A stretch of DNA of 64,000 nucleotides, from contig NZ_QKMF01000003.1 of NCBI RefSeq assembly GCF_003208435.1, forward strand, positions 186,001-250,000, written 5' to 3'. Position 1 is the stretch's first letter. Each line of letters opens with the position of its first letter. This stretch comes from Pelagimonas varians (lineage in GTDB: Bacteria; Pseudomonadota; Alphaproteobacteria; Rhodobacterales; Rhodobacteraceae). The translations under genes and the position numbers were made by a program. Below the pieces are notes generated by a model. The model made no database searches. It was not told where the DNA came from and worked only from the letters and a program-made list of their open reading frames with translations. Shown in pieces: positions 8,687-15,719 of the stretch.

Positions 8687-9066
8687 TGCAAAGCTCTTTC
8701 TGTCACGATCAAAACCTTTTCGGCCCCGGCAGCGCGCAGGTCTGCACCAATACGAACCAAGTCTTTGGCGGGGAGATTGCGATCGGGCACAATCCGCAAA
8801 GGGCCGGTTTCGTAGTTGAGTTTGGTCAAAACCTCAGCAGCATCGGCGACCGGTTCTGCAAAGACCGATAGCCGTCCATCAGGGTAAACGACAAGCGCAT
8901 CCGCTGGGGCGTTCCCCTGCAACTCGGAGGTTTGCACAAGGGTCAAACCCGTGTCGACGGACCTTGCCACGGTGCCTGCAACCAAGAAAAAGACCAACAT
9001 CAAGAAGACGATATTGATAAGGGCAATAGTCGGTTCCCGTTCCGTTTTTTTGCGTTTTCGGATCAT
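8683..9066 (-). CDS. ExbD/TolR family protein lacking the membrane Asp
   Basis: 127 residues: a short basic cytoplasmic tail, one membrane segment and a periplasmic domain, as in ExbD. The segment reads EPTIALINIVFLMLVFFLVA: Asn18 stands where ExbD and TolR proteins carry the proton-carrying Asp (codon AAT, verified). The neighbouring ExbD at 9063 has the normal Asp. The periplasmic part (about residues 45-127) is otherwise intact. It overlaps both neighbours by 4 bp and so is made with them. It may form a mixed motor with the first ExbD, or act structurally. Confidence 0.82.
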   Translation of the reverse strand: MIRKRKKTEREPTIALINIVFLMLVFFLVAGTVARSVDTGLTLVQTSELQGNAPADALVVYPDGRLSVFAEPVADAAEVLTKLNYETGPLRIVPDRNLPAKDLVRIGADLRAAGAEKVLIVTERALQ

Positions 9067-9443
9067 GATGCCCCCAAAACCGTGGCGCTAATTCCCGGCA
9101 CATTGCGCAAGGTGACCAGCAGGTCGGTCAAGCGTTGTGAGGAAACACCGCTGCGCAGCGCAATGATAACGGGCAATTTGGACGAGTCAGTTTTTTGATC
9201 CAGCAATGTCTGGGGCAAGTCGGACAGGGCCAGAGTTTGGCCGTTGAGGCCAAGCGTGTCCTCGCCTAGTTGAAGGAAAAGCGGGCGAACATCGGACGGG
9301 GCTGCCCCGCCGCCAGCCGCAGTCAATTCGACCTCGGCAAAGCGGGTAAAGGTTGATGTTAGCATAAAGAACAACAGCAATAAGAAGATGACATCGATTA
9401 GTGACGTCATCGATAATCGCCGTCTTTGGCGGCGTTTACGCAT
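9063..9443 (-). CDS. exbD: ExbD/TolR family biopolymer transport protein
   Basis: About 126 residues from the ATG at 9443. It has a basic N-terminus (RKRRQRRR), one membrane helix LSMTSLIDVIFLLLLFFML with the essential Asp in LID, then a periplasmic domain. With ExbB it forms the proton-driven motor for TonB. The start is uncertain: in-frame ATGs at 9479 and 9482 would add 12-13 residues and overlap ExbB more. The 9443 start overlaps the exbB stop by 8 bp and gives the usual short N-terminus. Confidence 0.85.
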   Translation of the reverse strand: MRKRRQRRRLSMTSLIDVIFLLLLFFMLTSTFTRFAEVELTAAGGGAAPSDVRPLFLQLGEDTLGLNGQTLALSDLPQTLLDQKTDSSKLPVIIALRSGVSSQRLTDLLVTLRNVPGISATVLGAS

Positions 9444-10143
9444 GGCTTGGTGTCGCAAGAGGAGGTAGGCCCGTGGCATCATCGGCACTTTGGATCTGTG
9501 CGCCTTTCGCACCTGTGCCGGGATTTGAGCCAGAGTTTAAGCCAGGGCTTAAGATTGAGGCAATCGCTTGGCCTGCCAGAACTCGATCACGATCGAGGCG
9601 AACCTCAAACCAGCTGAGGACAACGGAGGTCGGCATGGCAATGACCAGCCCGACCGCCGTGGTCAATAGGGCCACCCAAATACCACCGGCAAGAATGGAT
9701 GGATCAACTTGTGATCCGGCTTCTTGTAACGCCTGAAACGCGGAAATCATGCCAAGCACCGTGCCAAAAAGCCCGAGCAGGGGCGACAGTTGCGCGACGC
9801 TATCAAGAAAGCGCAACCCACCTTCAAGTTTGGCAAAACGGGTTTCAGCTTCGGTCTCTAATCGGGTGCGATCAAACCCGAGCGAAAACCCCATTTTGAT
9901 AACAGGTGCGAGATAACTGGTTGAAGCACTAAGCTCTTTTTTCGCTTGTTTTGGATGACCACCATCCCAGACTTGAATGGCACGGACCAAAGCACGATGA
10001 CGCCCAACGCCAGCGGCCGAAAATTGCCAAAGCTTGTAGAGCATGACAGCCAAAGTCAGGACCGAAACGGCCAGCATGACCAATATGACAGGTCCACCGA
10101 GATCGTAGATATCCATCAAAGCAGTTTGCAAAAACGCGATCAT
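9436..10143 (-). CDS. exbB: ExbB/TolQ/MotA family proton channel protein
   Basis: 235 residues with three predicted membrane segments (about 14-36, 115-137 and 152-174). It forms the pentameric proton channel that works with ExbD. SPLLGLFGTVLGMISAFQAL and ILAGGIWVALLTTAVGLVIA are the family's conserved membrane motifs. The ATG at 10143 was chosen because it overlaps the upstream gene's stop (ATGA) with GGTGCAGGG in front; a start 17 codons earlier would run into that gene. The C-terminal 30 residues are low complexity. Confidence 0.88.
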   Translation of the reverse strand: MIAFLQTALMDIYDLGGPVILVMLAVSVLTLAVMLYKLWQFSAAGVGRHRALVRAIQVWDGGHPKQAKKELSASTSYLAPVIKMGFSLGFDRTRLETEAETRFAKLEGGLRFLDSVAQLSPLLGLFGTVLGMISAFQALQEAGSQVDPSILAGGIWVALLTTAVGLVIAMPTSVVLSWFEVRLDRDRVLAGQAIASILSPGLNSGSNPGTGAKGAQIQSADDATGLPPLATPSHA

Positions 10144-10562
10144 CCCTGCACCTTGATTGGCGTGCGACTTCCAAGTTTGAGGTCGTTGAGGCAAGCGTTG
10201 ACCGGCAGGTCAGCACCGTCGCATTGATTTGCACCGTTGATCAATACCATCGACAGATTGGCGCAACTTAGATTTGGAACCATGAATTGGCGCACCCGAG
10301 GACGTTTGGCTGGCAATGCTCCAAAGTCAAACAGCATCATGCGATTGACCTGTTGGTTTTGGTCAAAAAGGACGGCCTCATAGACCGCTTTTTCAACACT
10401 TGCATCATGGGCGTTGGTGATCAAAAAACTAAGCGTACAGCCAGTTTCACTGGGTTGAGCTGCGTTGAGTTCAATCGACAGTTGCTGTTCGAGCGTGGTT
10501 TGCGCAACGGCCACTGAGCTCAAAAATAACCCACACAAAAGAGTGGTTTGAAAAAGTGTCAT
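10140..10562 (-). CDS. Conserved exported protein leading the exbBD-tonB operon
   Basis: 140 residues with a signal peptide (LFQTTLLCGLFLSSVAVAQ). The mature part, about 120 residues, has four or five Cys (GCTLSF, LSCANL, NQCDG, NACLND), suggesting disulphide bonds in the periplasm. I recall similar proteins before exbB in Rhodobacteraceae but know of no function. It overlaps exbB by 4 bp and has a GGAG site before its ATG, so it is co-translated with the TonB motor. It may assist motor assembly or a receptor. Confidence 0.75.
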   Translation of the reverse strand: MTLFQTTLLCGLFLSSVAVAQTTLEQQLSIELNAAQPSETGCTLSFLITNAHDASVEKAVYEAVLFDQNQQVNRMMLFDFGALPAKRPRVRQFMVPNLSCANLSMVLINGANQCDGADLPVNACLNDLKLGSRTPIKVQG

Positions 10563-10737
10563 ATTCGGGTCTCCTAGCCTGAAATCGACGGTGCTTGCAC
10601 CTGTTCGCGTGGCTAGAAGGAGGGATACTTTGGCTTGTCGAACGGTGTCTTTTTTACATGCGCTCCCCGGTTGCGCAATAGCTTAGTTTTTTAGTTGGTT
10701 TCTCTACGGGCGCAGATCGTTCCGTTGGACGCAGACA

Positions 10738-11343
10738 TCATGCATTGCCCCAAGCTTTTGGAGACAATGCAAAGCTAAGCCCAATGCCAAATCTCTTACA
10801 ACGACAGCAGACGCTGCGCTGGCCAATCAGACTGGCACTAGGACAAGCGGTTTTGAATTTCTGGGCCATGGGTTTGGTTTGGGCGCATTTTTCCGAAAAC
10901 GGCGCTCGAAAACGTGCGATATTCCGGCCCAACCTACCGGTGACTTCCAAGAAATGAACTGGATCATTGCCTTCGCAAAGCAGCAGGGCATTGGCATGCG
11001 CCAGACTTTTCTGGCCGCGCCTCACCGCTGAGAGCGTCCCGATAAGCAACCTCTCGTCGGAACAAAGGTACTGAGCACAATTTGAGCAATTCGGATTGGA
11101 AAACTGAAAACCGCTTTGGCGACTGCATCGCATCGCATTTACAACCCCAATGACGTTATTCAAGATTTCAGCCTCATGCGCCCCGGCAAAGTAGGTATGA
11201 GCAAGCTGTACGCAGCGCATCCGCTCTTGTTCCATGGGCGAGGCGTAGGTGCGAAACAGGTATCGCATCATCTCAAGAAGAGCGATCTCGTCTTGATCCA
11301 AGCCAGCTTGGTCTACTCGGGTTTGGGCCTTGCTATTGTTCAT
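10738..11343 (-). CDS. Hypothetical Cys-containing protein in the iron island
   Basis: 201 residues, no signal peptide or membrane segment. The first 140 residues look coding and helical, with a Cys cluster CSRQSGFQFSNPNCSNC and QYLCSDE about residues 73-95 that could bind metal or an FeS cluster. The last 60 residues are richer in Arg, Ser and Cys and look less protein-like, so a frameshift near 10930 is possible. It lies between the exbBD operon and the second siderophore transporter, and a candidate iron box at 11526 lies upstream. I do not recognise the family. Confidence 0.55.
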   Translation of the reverse strand: MNNSKAQTRVDQAGLDQDEIALLEMMRYLFRTYASPMEQERMRCVQLAHTYFAGAHEAEILNNVIGVVNAMRCSRQSGFQFSNPNCSNCAQYLCSDERLLIGTLSAVRRGQKSLAHANALLLCEGNDPVHFLEVTGRLGRNIARFRAPFSEKCAQTKPMAQKFKTACPSASLIGQRSVCCRCKRFGIGLSFALSPKAWGNA

Positions 11344-11420
11344 AGGAAGACACCGGTTTCAGTTTCGGATGGTGGAAACGGGGGCACATGTCAGGCTTCC
11401 TTTCGTTTCCGAAGAGGCGG

Positions 11421-11437
11421 CTTGAGTATCACTCAAG
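11421..11437. promoter_or_regulatory. Perfect inverted repeat upstream of the hypothetical gene
   Basis: CTTGAGT and ACTCAAG separated by ATC, 78 bp upstream of the start at 11343. It has operator-like symmetry and no following T run. A related repeat with similar half-sites (TCAAGT/ACTTGA) occurs at 15341. Confidence 0.35.
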
Positions 11438-11525
11438 CACATGGCTTTGCTCACCCTACAGGTCTCTTCGAAAGGTCTTTCAAATTGGCTGGCGCGGAGG
11501 GGCGTTAGCAGTGTTAATATTAAGT

Positions 11526-11540
11526 TGACAAAAATACTCA
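11526..11540. promoter_or_regulatory. Candidate RirA iron-responsive operator (TGA-N9-TCA)
   Basis: TGACAAAAATACTCA fits TGA-N9-TCA with an A-rich centre. It lies in the gap upstream of the minus-strand hypothetical gene (start 11343), just past the 3' end of the ATPase gene, so the likely target is the hypothetical gene. Confidence 0.42.
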
Positions 11541-11580
11541 GGTAAATCAAGGGCCGTTTTTGCTCAGGTAAAAAAATTCG

Positions 11581-12354
11581 TCAATCCCTTGGCAGGGGGC
11601 TGATCACAGAGGTGCCTGTAATCGGATCCGGGTAAACGTTGGCCCGAATGCCATAGACATCCAGCACCAAGTCTTGGGTGATTACGTCATGCGGCGCGCC
11701 TGCCTGAACCAAAGAACCTTGCTTCATTACAATGACATCACTTGCAAATCGGGCGGTTTGGGCGACGTCGTGTAGCACGCAGACAACCGTTTTGCCCTTG
11801 CGATGCAAAAGGTACATCAAATCGAGCACCTCATATTGATGCCGGATATCGAGAAAGCTGGTCGGCTCGTCGAGCAAAATATAAGGGGTGTTTTGGGCGA
11901 CGCACATGGCAATGAAGGCCCGTTGTTTCTGACCTCCAGACAAATCCGTTACAAGGGAATTGCGTAGGCCATTTAGTGAAACCAGCTCAAGCGCTTCGTC
12001 GGTTTTTGCTATGTCCAATGCGCTGCGGAGGCCGAACAGGTTTTGATAGGGCGCACGTCCGTAGCCAACCAGTTGCTCAACCGTGATGCCGGCCGGAACC
12101 ACAGGGTGTTGCGGTAAAAAAGAGATAAGTTGCGCCAATTGCTTAAAGGAGAGGGGGGAAATATCGGTGCCATCGATTGTGATCTGGCCTCTGGTTTTCG
12201 TAATGTGGCGGGTGATGGTTTTGAGCAAGGTGGATTTGCCACATCCGTTTGGGCCGATCAGAGCGGTCAAGCTTCCTTTGGTAATTGTGGCTGTGATGTC
12301 AGAGAGCTGAAAGCCGGAATATCCAGAAGTGACATTGGATAATGTAATGGTCAT
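11581..12354 (-). CDS. Siderophore ABC transporter ATP-binding protein (FepC/FecE-like)
   Basis: 257 residues. ATPase of the second siderophore importer. Walker A GPNGCGKSTLL, signature LSGGQKQRAFIAM, Walker B YILLDEPTSFLDIRHQ and switch VLHDVAQTARF are complete. The LDIRHQYEVLDL segment is typical of FepC/FecE/FhuC proteins. It is last in a four-gene operon and overlaps the upstream permease by 4 bp. Confidence 0.92.
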   Translation of the reverse strand: MTITLSNVTSGYSGFQLSDITATITKGSLTALIGPNGCGKSTLLKTITRHITKTRGQITIDGTDISPLSFKQLAQLISFLPQHPVVPAGITVEQLVGYGRAPYQNLFGLRSALDIAKTDEALELVSLNGLRNSLVTDLSGGQKQRAFIAMCVAQNTPYILLDEPTSFLDIRHQYEVLDLMYLLHRKGKTVVCVLHDVAQTARFASDVIVMKQGSLVQAGAPHDVITQDLVLDVYGIRANVYPDPITGTSVISPLPRD

Positions 12355-13346
12355 TGCGCGTCTCCCTCGCGGCTAGAGAGCAAAAGAAAGACAAAAAATG
12401 GTGCGCCAAACAGCGCGGTAAGAATGCCTGCAGAGATTTCGATGGGGGGCAGAAAAGCGCGCCCGACGCCATCTGCCAAGGTCACAAGGCATGCGCCCAC
12501 CAACATAGCTGCGGGTATCAGCACGGCATGGTGCCCGCCCACCAAACGGTGCGCGATATGGGGGGACATTAACCCGACAAAACCTATCACGCCAACGGCT
12601 GAAACACTTACGGCAGCCAATCCAGCGGCGATTATCAAGAGCGCCAAACGTAGGTGTTTGACCGGCTGGCCAAGGCTTTGAGCTTGCTCGGCCCCTAGCT
12701 TCAACAAATCAAGTTTAAAAAAAAGAGCGAAGGCCAAGCTGCAAAGAAAGACGAGGACCGGCGACACCATCATCACATGTTGCCACCCCCGCGCCCAAAG
12801 TGAGCCGGTCAGCCAGACCAAAGGGGCGGAGATTTCGTAGGTATCTGCTGTCACCATGATAAAATCCACACCGGCATCGGCGGTCATTCCAACGGCGATT
12901 CCGACCAATGCCAAACGGGCAGGGGCTACGGGGCGAAGTTCGGCCAGAAATAAAATGATGCCCGCAGCCAGGAGACCGCCGGTTGTGGCTATTACCGGCA
13001 ACCATGACATCGCTAAATCTGGGGCAATCATTGCGCATAGAAGCACCGCCAGCGCAGCGCCAGAATTGACGCCAATGATTTTTGGGCTGGCCAATGGATT
13101 TCGAAGCAAGGCCTGAATGATGACCCCCGACAGCGCCAAAGAAGCACCGGTGATTAAGGCCAATATCATACGCGGCAGGCGCGAGCGATTGATGATGTAG
13201 CTTTGTTTGTCGCCTTCGAGATCAAACAAAGTGTTGATGATCGTTTTCAGTGGAATGTCGATGGCACCCGCCGACAAGCCATACAGCAAAGAAATTACAG
13301 TGGCAGCCAACAATGCGAGCAAAGTCAGAGGTGGGCGCAGTGTCAT
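12351..13346 (-). CDS. FecCD-family siderophore ABC permease
   Basis: 331 residues from the ATG at 13346, which forms an ATGA overlap with the upstream permease; an ATG ten codons earlier is less likely. Multi-spanning channel subunit: SRLPRMILALITGASLALSG near the N-terminus, IIQALLRNPLASPKIIGVNS, and the coupling loop VIGFVGLMSPHIAHRLVG. The LRNPLASPxIIGVxxGA motif is the FecD/FepG/BtuC family hallmark. It pairs with the 13343 permease. Confidence 0.9.
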   Translation of the reverse strand: MTLRPPLTLLALLAATVISLLYGLSAGAIDIPLKTIINTLFDLEGDKQSYIINRSRLPRMILALITGASLALSGVIIQALLRNPLASPKIIGVNSGAALAVLLCAMIAPDLAMSWLPVIATTGGLLAAGIILFLAELRPVAPARLALVGIAVGMTADAGVDFIMVTADTYEISAPLVWLTGSLWARGWQHVMMVSPVLVFLCSLAFALFFKLDLLKLGAEQAQSLGQPVKHLRLALLIIAAGLAAVSVSAVGVIGFVGLMSPHIAHRLVGGHHAVLIPAAMLVGACLVTLADGVGRAFLPPIEISAGILTALFGAPFFVFLLLSSREGDAQ

Positions 13347-14347
13347 AGCAAGTCCTTGGACCGGAGCGTTTGCCACAAAAAGAACGGCGCGCCCAAAAGG
13401 GCCGCAACGACGCCTATTGGTGTCTCGATTGGGGCTGTCAGCGTTTTGGAGAGCCCATCGGCGATCATCAAAAGGCCGGCCCCCAGCAGCGCGGTCACAG
13501 GGACCAATAAGCGGTGGTCATGTCCTGCCAAAGGGCGGGCAAGGTGCGGAACGACCAATCCGGCAAAGGCAATCGGCCCGGCTGCGGCTACGGAAACGCC
13601 CGTAAGACCCGCCGCCAAACCCGCACCCAGAAACAAAGTCAGGCGGGGATCAAGGCCAAGCCCTTTGGCCGAGTCCTGACCCAATGCCATGATGTTGAAC
13701 TTGGTTGCCATCAGCATAGTGGCGGCAAATCCAACACCTGCGAAACATGCCAATTTGGAGGTCTCGCGCCAACGAATGTCGGAGATGTCACCGACAGTCC
13801 AGCGGACCACTGATCTGGCCAGCTCATCTTCGAGAGTGAAGGCAAAGCGCACCAAAGCAAAGGACAAGGCACCAACCGCAATCCCGCCAAGGATTAAGCG
13901 GGTAGGCTCCATTTTTCCGGAAAACCCGCCCGAAATAGCAAAGGTCAACAGCCCGGCCATCAAGGCTCCGAGGGTCGCGGTGACCTCAATAGAAAACGGC
14001 AAAACTCCCGGAAGGATAAGCGAGAGTGTGACTCCAAAAGCGGCCCCTTGGTTAATCCCCAATATCGCAGGAGAGGCGAGAGGGTTGCGGGTAAGTGCCT
14101 GCAAAGCCAACCCTGCCAAACCAAGGTTGATGCCCAAACAGGCCGCAGCCCCCATCCGTGGCAAGCGGATTTCGAAAACCACGTCGCGGGCAAGCCCGGT
14201 TGGATGCCAAAGATCCGTTAGGCCGACGTCCGAACGCCCACCCGTCGCCGCAGAGAATAACCCGCCAGTGATGAAAAGTAGGAGAATGATCAATGTGGCA
14301 GGTAGACTGGGAGCGAAGGATGCCCGCGGCGCGGCAACATGGCTCAC
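13343..14347 (-). CDS. FecCD-family siderophore ABC permease
   Basis: 334 residues. GTG start in a GTGA overlap with the binding-protein gene. It has the family motifs IRLPRMGAAACLGINLGLAG, LQALTRNPLASPAILGINQG and GPIAFAGLVVPHLARPLAG. About nine membrane segments. With the 12351 product it forms the second ferric-siderophore channel. Permease-permease-ATPase order with 4-bp overlaps throughout is standard for this class. Confidence 0.9.
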   Translation of the reverse strand: MSHVAAPRASFAPSLPATLIILLLFITGGLFSAATGGRSDVGLTDLWHPTGLARDVVFEIRLPRMGAAACLGINLGLAGLALQALTRNPLASPAILGINQGAAFGVTLSLILPGVLPFSIEVTATLGALMAGLLTFAISGGFSGKMEPTRLILGGIAVGALSFALVRFAFTLEDELARSVVRWTVGDISDIRWRETSKLACFAGVGFAATMLMATKFNIMALGQDSAKGLGLDPRLTLFLGAGLAAGLTGVSVAAAGPIAFAGLVVPHLARPLAGHDHRLLVPVTALLGAGLLMIADGLSKTLTAPIETPIGVVAALLGAPFFLWQTLRSKDLL

Positions 14348-15261
14348 TCGGACTGGCCCATGATGTCCAAAATGTCTTTGGCTGTTAGCTCAGCCGCCAA
14401 CATGCCGCGCAGGCGCGACCAATTATGTGCCGTGACATTGAAAACCCGACCGGATTGGACTGCTGTGAGGTTTTTAAACAGCGAGTCTTCGGCCAGCCCA
14501 TCGACAAAAGAAGGGTCCGTGTAGGCCCCGAAAATCAAGATGTCTGGGTTCACTTCTGACAGTTGTTCCAGCGTAGTTGGGACGTAAATTTTTTCATAAA
14601 CGCCCCCGTCCTTGGGCATCATGTTGCTGTCAAATCCAAACATCTCCAAGAGCGATCCATTGTATGACACCGGCGCGTGGAGCCACAAGCCTTTGGCATT
14701 TGTGACGCCAAACTGCGCGGAAACCCCTTTGGTAAGGGGGGTAATCTGGGCGCTGTAAACCGCCATCGTCTTTTTATGTGCCTCGACCCGCGCGTTCATT
14801 TCATCCGATTTGCCGATTGCGTCGCCAATGATGGCCATTTGTTCAACCGAGGCATGGTAGTCACCCGCCAAGCTATCAAGGACAATTGTTGGGGCGATTT
14901 CAGAGAGTTGATCAAAGGCTGCCGCGTGGCGCTTTTTGTCTGCGATGATCAGGTCCGGGGCCAGAGAGGCAATCAGTTCAAGGCTGGGTGCCTTGCGTGT
15001 GCCGACCGACACCCAATCATTTCCAATCTTGTCCGTATAAGCGGGGATAACTCGATCACGTTTGTTGTCGTCAGCAACACCGACAGGGGCAACTCCTACT
15101 GAAGCCAGAGCATCAATAAAGCTAAATTCCAAGACCACTATGCGCTGTGGGCTGTCTGGAACTTTTGTCGTGCCAAGCTCATGGGTGATGTTACCGGCGT
15201 AAGCCGGAAGGGCGGGGATACTAAAAGCCAGTGTTGCGGCCAGCATGCGGATCAAGGTCAT
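14344..15261 (-). CDS. Periplasmic siderophore-binding protein (FecB/YfiY-like)
   Basis: 305 residues. It captures a ferric chelate for the downstream permeases. The ATG at 15261 is preferred because GGAG lies 7 bases upstream and the signal peptide (MTLIRMLAATLAFSIPALPA, then YAG) fits; another ATG is four codons earlier. Peripla_BP_2 motifs: SPQRIVVLEFSFIDALASVG, APDLIIADKKRH, NPDILIFGAYT. The PQRIVVLEF form resembles Fe-citrate and hydroxamate binders rather than the CeuE type, so this island may import two chemically different chelates. An iron box lies 68 bp upstream. Confidence 0.88.
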   Translation of the reverse strand: MTLIRMLAATLAFSIPALPAYAGNITHELGTTKVPDSPQRIVVLEFSFIDALASVGVAPVGVADDNKRDRVIPAYTDKIGNDWVSVGTRKAPSLELIASLAPDLIIADKKRHAAAFDQLSEIAPTIVLDSLAGDYHASVEQMAIIGDAIGKSDEMNARVEAHKKTMAVYSAQITPLTKGVSAQFGVTNAKGLWLHAPVSYNGSLLEMFGFDSNMMPKDGGVYEKIYVPTTLEQLSEVNPDILIFGAYTDPSFVDGLAEDSLFKNLTAVQSGRVFNVTAHNWSRLRGMLAAELTAKDILDIMGQSE

Positions 15262-15328
15262 CGCAATCTCCAAATTCAGGGTTTGGTGGCTGGTGCGAAA
15301 CGCTGGCTAGGCTTGCGCATGCAATACC

Positions 15329-15343
15329 TGATAAAAAATATCA
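15329..15343. promoter_or_regulatory. Candidate RirA iron-responsive operator (TGA-N9-TCA)
   Basis: TGATAAAAAATATCA is a near-perfect palindrome fitting TGA-N9-TCA, the best of the three in this window. It lies 68 bp upstream of the siderophore-binding-protein gene (minus) and in the divergent gap to the TonB receptor (plus, 15720). Confidence 0.6.
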
Positions 15344-15356
15344 AGTAATAACTTGA
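15341..15356. promoter_or_regulatory. Second inverted repeat adjoining the iron box
   Basis: TCAAGT and ACTTGA separated by AATA, overlapping the last three bases of the TGA-N9-TCA site. The tandem arrangement may allow two regulators or two dimers to bind. Confidence 0.35.
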
Positions 15357-15719
15357 CGATTTTCTTAAGACATCAAGTGACACGGAAGGTTTTTGGGGAT
15401 GCTGGGGGGGGCAAATTCAGATGATCTCTAGGAGCGTGTACGGATTAATTTGTGTATTTATTACAATTGCCTAGGAATTTCTTTGACCCGCCGGAGTTTC
15501 ATTTTTTGGGTGTTCAGTCTCTTTGGGTGTGCCCCTAAGGATTGGTAGGGTATCCAACCCAAGTGTTGCAAATGAGCGATTTCAGATTGCGAAATCCGAG
15601 GGCTGCCAGCATGAAGCGCTTGCCACTCTTGCGCCCGTCATCCCATACCGCACGCCAATAGGCAGCTATGATCCCTCACAGCCACTGAATCCACTTTTTC
15701 GCGATACAGGGGACTCGTA
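15357..15719. other. Long leader region before the TonB receptor
   Basis: About 360 bp between the regulatory palindromes and the receptor ATG. A 65-codon open frame ends exactly at the receptor start, but its composition is unlike a protein and it has no clear ribosome site. A long untranslated leader is possible. I saw no riboswitch consensus. Confidence 0.35.
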
